Positions 37,729-44,683 of a stretch of 64,000 bases of DNA are shown here, piece after piece. The first letter of the stretch is position 1; every line of letters begins with the position of its first letter. The notes below the pieces were generated by a model that ran no database searches, was not told the origin of the DNA, and was given only the letters and a program-made list of their open reading frames with translations. A program made the translations under genes and the position numbers. Origin of the DNA: Stutzerimonas zhaodongensis (GTDB lineage: Bacteria > Pseudomonadota > Gammaproteobacteria > Pseudomonadales > Pseudomonadaceae); NCBI RefSeq assembly GCF_003696365.1, contig NZ_RFFM01000001.1, positions 248,001-312,000 of the forward strand, read 5' to 3'.

Positions 37729-37744
37729 TGGCATGGGGCTTGCG
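37729..37744 (+). promoter_or_regulatory. Sigma-54 (-24/-12) promoter for the DUF2383 gene
   Basis: TGGCATGGGGCTTGCG has the GG (37730-37731) and GC (37742-37743) doublets exactly 10 nt apart as required by RpoN. Predicted start is near 37755, leaving a leader of about 57 nt before ATG 37812. It matches the downstream element at 38371 at 13 of 16 positions. Confidence 0.65.
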
Positions 37745-37811
37745 AATGTATGAGGGCCAAACGCGCGATCCGCCGCTCACGGCGCATCGCATCTGCTTTT
37801 TCGGAGGACCC

Positions 37812-38255
37812 ATGAATCAGAAAGTGACTCATCTCAACGAGCTCATCGAGATCACCCGCGACGGTCAGCATTTTTATCAGCATGCGCTTGAGGTTGTGAA
37901 GGACGTTGAGCTGCAGCATCTGTTCAGAGATATGGCGCAGTCCAAGACCCACATCATTCAGGCGCTTTCGGTGAAGGTTGCAGCCAATCAGGAGCAGCCA
38001 GCGCAGGGCGGCACTGCGACCGGCAAGCTGCGTGAGGTTTATGCCGACATCAAAGCCCGGCTAGGTAATGCCGACGCAGTTTATATCGATCAGTTGGACC
38101 AGACCGAGGAGCGCATCCTGGCTGCATTCGAAGATGCGCTGAGTACGGCAGAGCCGGATGTCAGGGCTTTGCTGGCGATTGAATTGCCGAAAATACGAGC
38201 CTGCCATGAGCGTATTCACAAGCTGAATCACGGGGGCGCCAAGCGCGGGGATTAG
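37812..38255 (+). CDS. DUF2383 (PA2169-type) four-helix-bundle protein
   Basis: A 147-aa helical protein: LNELIEITRDGQHFYQHALEVV and VELQHLFRDMAQSKTHIIQ in the first half, AAFEDALSTAEPDVRALLAIE and IRACHERIHKLNH in the second, matching the DUF2383/ferritin-like bundle. Such proteins are often linked to stress or stationary phase, but no function is established. ATG 37812 is set by GGAGGACCC; upstream in-frame codons cover the putative promoter and are rejected. Likely sigma-54 dependent. Confidence 0.78.
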   Translation: MNQKVTHLNELIEITRDGQHFYQHALEVVKDVELQHLFRDMAQSKTHIIQALSVKVAANQEQPAQGGTATGKLREVYADIKARLGNADAVYIDQLDQTEERILAAFEDALSTAEPDVRALLAIELPKIRACHERIHKLNHGGAKRGD

Positions 38256-38280
38256 TTGGTCGTGCAAATCGCCCGGCGCA

Positions 38281-38299
38281 ATTGCAGGCATCGTGCAAT
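38281..38299 (+). promoter_or_regulatory. Palindromic candidate enhancer site
   Basis: ATTGCA (38281-38286) and TGCAAT (38294-38299) form a perfect inverted repeat with a 7-bp spacer, 72 bp upstream of a sigma-54 promoter and 31 bp upstream of an IHF consensus. The geometry fits an activator binding site; the activator is not identified. Confidence 0.5.
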
Positions 38300-38329
38300 A
38301 TAAATTGGCGGAACGTTGGCTGTGTTTAA

Positions 38330-38342
38330 TAAGTAATTGATA
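38330..38342 (-). promoter_or_regulatory. IHF consensus site
   Basis: TATCAATTACTTA on the minus strand matches WATCAANNNNTTR at every fixed position, in an AT-rich stretch between the palindrome and the -24/-12 element. Its edge lies 29 bp from the -24 box. Confidence 0.6.
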
Positions 38343-38370
38343 AATAAAGGAAAAATGAATTATCAAAGGC

Positions 38371-38386
38371 TGGCACGGGGCCTGCA
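38371..38386 (+). promoter_or_regulatory. Sigma-54 (-24/-12) promoter for the 78-aa gene
   Basis: TGGCACGGGGCCTGCA has the canonical TGGCAC block and GG (38372-38373)/GC (38384-38385) doublets 10 nt apart. Predicted start is near 38397, about 39 nt before ATG 38436. This is the best RpoN promoter match I see in the window. Confidence 0.75.
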
Positions 38387-38435
38387 ATATTACTTGCAAG
38401 ACAGACATGCACTGCATGCTTAGAAGGAGTTGAGG

Positions 38436-38672
38436 ATGAATCGTCAGACACGTTTCTCACTGGTTGGCAAAGGGTTTCTTACAGCCGCTGTAGTAACGCT
38501 GATTGTGGGTGCCGAGCAGCCGATGTCGGAGCCGCTCAGCCAAACACAACACGAGTCAGCGGAACGAATCCGCATGTATGACGCTCAACCAGTAGGGATC
38601 GTGCAAACCGGACCTACCCCGAAGACGATTGATTACGTGCAGGTGCGGTCTGAGCAACGTTGGGTTTTCTAG
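38436..38672 (+). CDS. Small exported protein of unknown function (78 aa)
   Basis: Begins MNRQTRFSLVGKGFLTAAVV and continues TLIVGAEQPM: a basic N-terminus and hydrophobic core typical of a signal peptide or anchor. The rest is polar (LSQTQHESAERIRMYDAQP, TGPTPKTIDYVQVRSEQRWVF) with no recognised domain. AGAAGGAG precedes ATG 38436 at good spacing. It is directly behind a strong sigma-54 promoter and 70 bp before a DUF1328 gene, so both may be cotranscribed. I do not recognise the family. Confidence 0.65.
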   Translation: MNRQTRFSLVGKGFLTAAVVTLIVGAEQPMSEPLSQTQHESAERIRMYDAQPVGIVQTGPTPKTIDYVQVRSEQRWVF

Positions 38673-38742
38673 TGGTATATCCGCGAGCTGATGCAGCCAT
38701 CGGTCCCGCTGAAGATGTCTTGAACCGAAGAGGAGTTACACC

Positions 38743-38913
38743 ATGCTGAGTTGGGCTATTACATTCCTGATCATTGCCATCATCGCTGCTGTATTGGGCT
38801 TCGGTGGAATTGCTGGCACTGCGACCGGTATCGCGAAGATCCTGTTCGTTGTGTTCCTGGTGCTGTTCGTTGCATCGCTGATCTTTGGGCGAGGCCGCGG
38901 TCCGCGCGTTTGA
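38743..38913 (+). CDS. DUF1328 small membrane protein
   Basis: A 56-aa protein of two transmembrane helices: [20 protein letters not shown], then [20 protein letters not shown], ending FGRGRGPRV. This is the DUF1328 (YtjA-like) family, usually associated with general stress in Proteobacteria; function unknown. AAGAGGAG precedes ATG 38743 and the stop is TGA 38911-38913. It is probably in the sigma-54 transcript with the 78-aa gene. Confidence 0.85.
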   Translation: MLSWAITFLIIAIIAAVLGFGGIAGTATGIAKILFVVFLVLFVASLIFGRGRGPRV

Positions 38914-39383
38914 CGCAAGTGGTGCCGCCCGCGAGGGCGGCTGCAACACCCACGGAAGTAACACGGACTGGACGCCATTATTCGAAGCCTACGCCCACTC
39001 GGCGGAGGCATGCAGGACTGGGATGATTCGTTTCCTACGAGTACTCATCAGCCCCCAGCAGCGGGGGAACCAAGGGGTCGGGATGCTCTGATGTACGGAG
39101 CGACCTAGGGGTACATCGGAGTACCTCCGTCAAGGACCGGGTTCGGCGAAAGGCAACCGAAGGTGGGGATTCCCACCTTCGGTATGCGGTCTTCATTCAG
39201 GGTTACTCTCAGCCCTCACTCTTCTTGAAAATGCACTTTCTCCTGCGGCGAAGCTTCGCCTCTTGCTTATAAGCTGTCGCCGGTCTGATTAGTTTCCTCT
39301 ACCTACAATCACCACTGTCTGTTCGTGGCCGTCCTCCAACTGCGCCGTTATCATCGCGCCGCAGACTTTAGTTGGAGACACAC
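38914..39383 (+). other. 470-bp intergenic region with dense RNA secondary structure
   Basis: No credible coding sequence. From about 39003 to 39182 there are consecutive inverted repeats: CCCCC/GGGGG near 39051-39066, GATGTAC/GTACATC (39090-39096, 39111-39117), CGGAG/CTCCG (39117-39121, 39125-39129), TTCGG/CCGAA (39142-39146, 39157-39161) and CCGAAGGTGGG/CCCACCTTCGG (39157-39167, 39172-39182). After 39190 the sequence is unremarkable and leads to the spmAB-like gene. Confidence 0.5.
39157..39182 (+). terminator. Perfect 11-bp hairpin downstream of the DUF1328 gene
   Basis: CCGAAGGTGGG pairs with CCCACCTTCGG over the 4-nt loop GATT. No T-run follows (TATGCGGTCTTC), so it is either a weak terminator or a structural domain of an RNA. 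An upstream TTCGG (39142-39146) can compete for the CCGAA of its left arm. Confidence 0.45.
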
Positions 39384-40613
39384 ATGCTTAACGGCCTTTG
39401 GCTAGGCTTTTTCCTGGTTGCGGCGGTAGCTGCGCTGGCGCGTTGGTTGCTGGGTGGCGATCCCGCGGTGTTCGCCGCGCTGGTCGAGAGCCTATTTGCC
39501 ATGGCCAAGCTCGCCGTGGAAATCATGATCGTGCTGTTCGGCACGCTTACCCTGTGGCTCGGCTTCCTACGCATAGCTGAAAAAGCAGGGATGATCGAAA
39601 AACTGGCGCGCCTGTTGGGACCGTTGTTCAGCCGCCTGATGCCTGAGGTGCCCGCCGGGCATCCGGCGCTGGGCCTGATTACTCTCAATTTCGCAGCCAA
39701 CGGACTGGGCCTGGACAATGCCGCCACGCCGATCGGTCTACGTGCGATGAGGGCGCTGCAAGAGCTTAATCCCACGCCGCATATCGCCAGCAATGCCCAG
39801 ATTCTGTTCCTGGTGCTCAATACGTCATCGTTGACGCTGCTGCCCGTTTCGATCTTCATGTACAGGGTGCAACAAGGCGCCGATGATCCAACCCTGGTGT
39901 TCCTACCGATCTTGCTGGCGACCAGTGCGTCATCGCTTGCGGGGCTGCTTGCCGTGGCGCTGGTGCAACGCCTGCGTCTTTGGGATCCGGTGGTCCTTGC
40001 TTATCTGATACCCGGTGCGCTGCTTCTGGGTGGTTTCATGGCATTGCTCGCAGGGCTGTCGGCCACCGCCCTTTCATCGCTGTCATCATTACTTGGCAAT
40101 CTCACGCTGTTCGGCCTGATTATCACTTTTCTGGTCGTCGGGGCGCTGCGCAAGGTGCCGGTGTATGAAAGCTTCGTCGAAGGTGCTCAGGAGGGCTTTG
40201 ACGTAGCCAAGAGTCTGCTGCCTTACCTGATCGCCATGCTCTGCGCCATCGGTGTATTCCGCGCCTCCGGCGCGCTGGACTTCGGTCTGGATGGCATCCG
40301 CTGGCTGGTCGATACGCTAGGGTTGGACACCCGATTCGTCGACGCGCTACCAACGGCATTGGTCAAGCCGTTTTCGGGAAGCGCGGCGCGCGCGATGCTG
40401 ATCGAGACCATGCAAAGCCAGGGCGTGGACAGTTTTCCGGCATTGATTGCCGCGACAGTGCAAGGCAGCACTGAAACCACCTTCTATGTGCTGGCCGTTT
40501 ATTTCGGCGCGGTGGGAATTCAGAGAGCACGGCACGCAGTTGGATGCGCTCTGGCGGCAGACTTTGCCGGAATCGTCGCGGCAATTCTGGTGTGCTACTG
40601 GTTCTTCGGATAA
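39384..40613 (+). CDS. SpmA-SpmB fusion (nucleoside-recognition 'Gate' domain membrane protein)
   Basis: A 409-aa inner-membrane protein with about ten transmembrane helices and two Gate-like halves. The first half (to about 205) resembles spore maturation protein A: EIMIVLFGTLTLWLGFLRIAE and LNFAANGLGLDNAATPIG. The second resembles SpmB: SLLPYLIAMLCAIGVFRASG and VKPFSGSAARAM with VQGSTETTFYVLAVYFGAVG. ATG 39384 follows TTGGAGACACAC. This organism does not sporulate, so the role is unknown; transport of a small solute is an inference. Confidence 0.82.
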   Translation: MLNGLWLGFFLVAAVAALARWLLGGDPAVFAALVESLFAMAKLAVEIMIVLFGTLTLWLGFLRIAEKAGMIEKLARLLGPLFSRLMPEVPAGHPALGLITLNFAANGLGLDNAATPIGLRAMRALQELNPTPHIASNAQILFLVLNTSSLTLLPVSIFMYRVQQGADDPTLVFLPILLATSASSLAGLLAVALVQRLRLWDPVVLAYLIPGALLLGGFMALLAGLSATALSSLSSLLGNLTLFGLIITFLVVGALRKVPVYESFVEGAQEGFDVAKSLLPYLIAMLCAIGVFRASGALDFGLDGIRWLVDTLGLDTRFVDALPTALVKPFSGSAARAMLIETMQSQGVDSFPALIAATVQGSTETTFYVLAVYFGAVGIQRARHAVGCALAADFAGIVAAILVCYWFFG

Positions 40614-40627
40614 AGCGAAGCGGCGGG

Positions 40628-41650
40628 TTAAAGCGTGGCTCGTTGCCAGAGTCGATATATCGGCTCAGCGAGAAACATCACCATGAACAGCCGAAGCACC
40701 TGCAGTGCGGTCACCAGTGCCACCGACAGCTGCAGCGCTTCGGCCGTCAGGCAAAGCTCTGTGATGCCTCCTGGCATCATGCCCAGCATCAAGGAGGTCT
40801 GGTTCAGCGTGGCTGCCCATCCCAGGATCTCCGCAAGGCCGGCTGCGGCGAGCATTGCCAACAAGGTGAACAGCAGAATTCGCAGCATGAACCGCGGCGC
40901 GCTGCGAAAGAAGGCGCGATCAAAGTGGCAGCCCAGCGAGCAGCCAATCAACCACTGGCCGAGCTGGCCGATGCCCTGAGGCATGCCCAGGTGGAGATCG
41001 AACAGGGCACTGGCGGCGGCGCATACTGTCAGCGGTCCGAGCATCCAGGGGTTAGGCTGGCCAAGCTTCTTCCAGAGCATCGCCAGCAGAGCACCGGCGG
41101 GGAGCAAGAACGCAAGCCATGGCCAGCTGACTGGCGCGGGGGGCGGAGGGCTTACCGGAGGCAGGCTCCAGGTGAACACGGCTGGGATGATCAGCACCAC
41201 CAGCAGCAGGCGCATGCTATGGGCTGCAGCCACCATCGCCGGTTGCGCGTCATGACGTTTGGCCAGGTTGACCATCTCGCTGGCACCGCCGGGCATGCTG
41301 GAGAAGAACGCAGTGGCGCGGTCAGTGCCACTGCGCAGCAGAATGAAGATACCGATCAGGCTCAGCAGCAGGGTACCCAGCGCACCGGCGAGAATCACGC
41401 CGAAATGCTCGAGTACCTGTTGCATCACCTCAGTCGTGAAGTGCAGGCCGATGGCGCTGGCGATCAACCACTGGCCTGTTTGGCGCCCTCGGGGGACCTC
41501 CTTGACCAGCCAGCCGCTGCAGCGCACCGCAATCACCGCCAAGAGCGAACCGACCATCCAGGGCAGCGGCCAGTTCGCCAGGCTTGCCAGCCAGCCGCCG
41601 AGCGCTCCCACCAGCGGAGTCGCCCACCATCCCGGCAGCTCGCGTGGCAT
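40628..41650 (-). CDS. AbrB family membrane protein (putative transporter)
   Basis: A 340-aa protein with about ten transmembrane helices and two homologous halves: LPWMVGSLLAVIAVRCSGW with FFSSMPGGASEMVNLAKRHD, and PWMLGPLTVCAAASALFDL with LGMMPGGITELCLTAEAL. The repeated MPGG motif is typical of this family, sometimes misnamed ammonia monooxygenase. It starts one base after the tctA stop, so it is probably cotranscribed with the tripartite tricarboxylate transporter. Substrate unknown. Confidence 0.85.
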   Translation of the reverse strand: MPRELPGWWATPLVGALGGWLASLANWPLPWMVGSLLAVIAVRCSGWLVKEVPRGRQTGQWLIASAIGLHFTTEVMQQVLEHFGVILAGALGTLLLSLIGIFILLRSGTDRATAFFSSMPGGASEMVNLAKRHDAQPAMVAAAHSMRLLLVVLIIPAVFTWSLPPVSPPPPAPVSWPWLAFLLPAGALLAMLWKKLGQPNPWMLGPLTVCAAASALFDLHLGMPQGIGQLGQWLIGCSLGCHFDRAFFRSAPRFMLRILLFTLLAMLAAAGLAEILGWAATLNQTSLMLGMMPGGITELCLTAEALQLSVALVTALQVLRLFMVMFLAEPIYRLWQRATL

Positions 41651-41651
41651 A

Positions 41652-43166
41652 TCAGACCTGGGCTTCGTTCAGCTTGGCGCGACGGCGCTGACGCCACCAG
41701 CGCAGCCCAGGCATCGCCAGCATCAGGGCAGCCATCGCCCAGAGGACCAGCGTGATCGGGCTTCCCCAGAGAATGCCTAGCTCTCCCGCAGAGATCGAAA
41801 GGGCACGACGCAGGTTGTCTTCCATCATCTCGCCCAGCACGAAGCCGAGAATCAGCGAGGAGAGGGGAAACTCCAGCTTGCGCAGCAGATACCCGAACAC
41901 TCCGAGGCCCACCATCAGCACCAGATCGAACGTCGTGCTGTGAACCGAGTACACGCCGACCACGCTGATCGCGGTAATCGCCGGCACCAGCACCCAGTTG
42001 GGCACGCTGAGCATCTTGGAGAACAGCCCGACCAGCGGGATATTCATGACCAGCAGGATGACGTTGCCGATGAACAGCGAGGCGATCAGGCCCCAGACCA
42101 CGTCCGGCTGCTGTTCGAACAACAGCGGGCCCGGCGTGATGTTGTAGAGCGTCAGCGCCCCGATCATCACTGCGGTAGTGCCAGAGCCCGGCACGCCGAG
42201 CGTCAGCATGGGGATCAGCGAGCCGCAGGCGGAAGCATTGTTGGCAGCTTCAGGCGCGGCCAGGCCGCGCAGGTCGCCCTCGCCGAACTTGCCGCTTTCG
42301 CCAGCCATGCGCTTCTCGCTCATGTAGGTCATGGCGCTGGCGATGGTCGCACCCGCACCCGGCAGGGTGCCGATGACGAAGCCGGCCAGGGCACTGCGCA
42401 CCATGGTCCAGAAGGTGAAGCAGAACTCCTTGAAGTTGAACAGCAGACGCCCGCTGGCCTTGACCGCTTTCTGCCCGCTGTGAGTCTTCTCCAGCATCAG
42501 CAGGACCTCGCTGACGCTGAAGAAACCAATCACCACGATCACGAACTGAATGCCATCGGACAGGCTCACGCTGCCAAAGGTGAAGCGGTAGACGCCAGTG
42601 GTCGAGTCCACGCCCACAGTCGCGAGGCCAAGGCCGATAAGTGCCGCCATCAGGGTTTTGACTGGCTTATCGCCGACCATCCCTCCAAGGCAGGCGATGG
42701 CGAAAATCATCAAGACGAAATATTCCGCTGGGCCGAACGCCACTGCCCATTTCGCCAGCAGCGGGGCGAATAGCACCACTCCACAGGTAGCGATGATGCT
42801 GCCCATGAAAGAGCTGACTGCAGACAGCGACAGGGCGATGCCCGCCTTGCCCTGACGCGCCAGCGGGTAGCCGTCCAGCGTCGTCATGACCGCTGCCGCA
42901 TCGCCGGGTACGTTGAGCAGGATTGCCGAGATACGCCCGCCGTACTCGCAGCCCAGATAGACCGCAGCCAGAAGGATCAGCGCGGTTTCCGGCGGCAGAC
43001 CAAGAGCGAAGGCAAGCGGCAGCAGCAGGGCTACGCCGTTGATTGGCCCCAGGCCCGGCAGCAAGCCGACGATGGTGCCGACGAATGCGCCGAACAGCGC
43101 CACCAGCAGGTTGGTCGGTCGCGTTGCGACATCGAAGCCCTGCCACAAGAAATTCAAGGTTTCCAT
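41652..43166 (-). CDS. tctA: Tripartite tricarboxylate transporter, large permease subunit TctA
   Basis: A 504-aa inner-membrane protein with about 12 transmembrane segments. The family hallmark near the N-terminus (GTIVGLLPGLGPINGVALLLP) and the second half (GFVIGTLPGAGATIASAMTY; NASACGSLIPMLTLGVPGS) are clear. It forms the channel subunit with TctB and takes substrate from TctC. Start is 2 bp after tctB. Confidence 0.95.
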   Translation of the reverse strand: METLNFLWQGFDVATRPTNLLVALFGAFVGTIVGLLPGLGPINGVALLLPLAFALGLPPETALILLAAVYLGCEYGGRISAILLNVPGDAAAVMTTLDGYPLARQGKAGIALSLSAVSSFMGSIIATCGVVLFAPLLAKWAVAFGPAEYFVLMIFAIACLGGMVGDKPVKTLMAALIGLGLATVGVDSTTGVYRFTFGSVSLSDGIQFVIVVIGFFSVSEVLLMLEKTHSGQKAVKASGRLLFNFKEFCFTFWTMVRSALAGFVIGTLPGAGATIASAMTYMSEKRMAGESGKFGEGDLRGLAAPEAANNASACGSLIPMLTLGVPGSGTTAVMIGALTLYNITPGPLLFEQQPDVVWGLIASLFIGNVILLVMNIPLVGLFSKMLSVPNWVLVPAITAISVVGVYSVHSTTFDLVLMVGLGVFGYLLRKLEFPLSSLILGFVLGEMMEDNLRRALSISAGELGILWGSPITLVLWAMAALMLAMPGLRWWRQRRRAKLNEAQV

Positions 43167-43168
43167 TT

Positions 43169-43612
43169 TCAGCTCTCCAGCAAGCGCAGCACGCCGAGTG
43201 GCAGTGGTACGTCGAGCGACAGGTCAAACAGGCCGTAGAGCAGCACCCCCATCAATACGCCACTGATGAGGCAGGGCAGCAGGCGTCCGTTGAACAACAG
43301 GCCCAGGGCAAACGTGGCCAGCGCGGTGGTGATCACGAAGCCGAGCACCTCGAACAGCAGCGAGTAAGCCAGCAGTACCAATACGCAGAGCGCGGCGCGG
43401 CGGGCGATCGCCCAGTCGAAAGCAGGAGTTGGATCGCCGTGCGGTTTGCACAACAGCCAGAGCGAACCGCAGGCCATGAGAAACAACAGCAGAAGCGGAT
43501 AGGCACGCGGGCCGACCGGGTCGTAGGCAAACGGTGCCTCGAAACCCCAGGCGAGCAGTGCGAGGCCGGCGCACGCGAGCAGCCAAGCCGCGGCAAAGAC
43601 ACGAACGTACAT
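43169..43612 (-). CDS. tctB: Tripartite tricarboxylate transporter, small subunit TctB
   Basis: A 147-aa protein with four predicted helices (VRVFAAAWLLACAGLALLAW, YPLLLLFLMACGSLWLL, ALCVLVLLAYSLLFEVLGF, LPCLISGVLMGVLLYGLF), ending in LDVPLPLGVLRLL. I chose ATG at 43610-43612, which starts just before the first helix and has GAGG upstream; a start 12 codons earlier is possible. Lies between tctC and tctA. Confidence 0.88.
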   Translation of the reverse strand: MYVRVFAAAWLLACAGLALLAWGFEAPFAYDPVGPRAYPLLLLFLMACGSLWLLCKPHGDPTPAFDWAIARRAALCVLVLLAYSLLFEVLGFVITTALATFALGLLFNGRLLPCLISGVLMGVLLYGLFDLSLDVPLPLGVLRLLES

Positions 43613-43674
43613 GGTGGTTACCTCGGAAGGAGGCCCGCTGTGGCTCACTCAAGCGAGCCGCAGCGGACAGGGTG

Positions 43675-44649
43675 TTACTTGACCAGGCCGAACTCGGCTG
43701 CGAGTTCCTTGTAGTCTGCGACTTGCTGATTGACGAATGCCTTGAGCTCGTCGCCCGTCATCGACAACGGGAAGAGGTCGCGTTGCTCACGCAGCTTGGC
43801 GAAATCGTCATCGGCCAGCAGCGTGTCGAACTGGGTCTTCCACCAGTTGAAGTCTTCATCGCTGACTTCCGGGCCCATGTAGAAGCCGCGGATCACCGGC
43901 CAACTGATGTCATAGCCCTGCTCCTTGGCGGTCGGCACTTCAGACATCTTGCCTGGCAGCCGCTCATCGGACAGCACAGCCAGAATGCGGATCTTGCCGG
44001 CTTCAAGCTGTGGAGCGACTTCGCCCAGACCGCTGCTGGTGACCTGTACGTGGCCGCCGAGCATGGCGGTGAGGGTTTCGCCGCCGCCTTCGAAGGCGAC
44101 ATAGCGGAGCTTCTGCGGGTCCACGCCAGCGGCGCGCGCGATCAGTGCAGTCTGCATCCAGTCCTGGCCGCCGATGGTGGCGCCGGCACCGAATACCACA
44201 CTGCTTGGGTCCTTCTTGACTGCGTCGATCAGGTCGTCGAGGTCCTGATAGGGCGCATCGGCTCGGACAGAAATGGCGCCGTAATCGGTGCCGATTCCTG
44301 CCAGCCAGCGCACGTTGGTTTCGTCATAGCGGCCGAACTTGCCTTGGGCCAGGTTCAATAGCGATCCGCTGGAGAACGCAGTAATGGTCGCAGGGTCCGA
44401 CGCGCGTTGCGCGATCACCGCGTTGTAGGCCACCGCACCCACGCCGCCGGGCATGTAAGTGACGCGCATGGGCGACTTGAGCAGGCCGCCGTCCTTCAGC
44501 CCGCTCTGGGCCAGTTTGCAGGTCAGGTCGAAGCCGCCGCCGGGCTTGGCGGGGGCTATACATTCAGGGCGCTTGGGCTCGGCCATCAGCTGGGTCGAAA
44601 GTACCAGGCAGGACGAGAGCAGGGCGAAACGACGCATTGCAGTTTTCAT
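43675..44649 (-). CDS. tctC: Tripartite tricarboxylate transporter binding protein TctC
   Basis: A 324-aa periplasmic binding protein: signal peptide to about 23 (LLSSCLVLSTQLMAEPK), then CIAPAKPGGGFDLTCKL, the TTT-binding-protein entry motif, and VVFGAGATIGGQDWMQTA. AAGGAGACACTC precedes ATG 44649. The likely ligand is citrate or a related tri-/dicarboxylate, inferred from synteny with P. aeruginosa opdH-tctCBA. Confidence 0.93.
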   Translation of the reverse strand: MKTAMRRFALLSSCLVLSTQLMAEPKRPECIAPAKPGGGFDLTCKLAQSGLKDGGLLKSPMRVTYMPGGVGAVAYNAVIAQRASDPATITAFSSGSLLNLAQGKFGRYDETNVRWLAGIGTDYGAISVRADAPYQDLDDLIDAVKKDPSSVVFGAGATIGGQDWMQTALIARAAGVDPQKLRYVAFEGGGETLTAMLGGHVQVTSSGLGEVAPQLEAGKIRILAVLSDERLPGKMSEVPTAKEQGYDISWPVIRGFYMGPEVSDEDFNWWKTQFDTLLADDDFAKLREQRDLFPLSMTGDELKAFVNQQVADYKELAAEFGLVK

Positions 44650-44683
44650 GAGTGTCTCCTTCTGTTTCTTGTTGTTGACGGCT

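Larger units (their letters stand above)
37505..37811 (+). other. Intergenic region algB/DUF2383 gene
   Basis: 307 bp between divergent genes. It holds a sigma-54 element (37729-37744), an IHF-like site (37689-37701) and several TGCAA/TTGCA half-sites: TGCAAGTTGCA (37621-37631), TGCAAT (37659-37664) and TGCAAG (37687-37692). I found no credible small gene. Confidence 0.6.

Noticed and set aside
41940-42773. 277-codon plus-strand frame over tctA
   Set aside because: Antisense to the conserved TctA sequence, with the same His/Gln-rich artefact composition.
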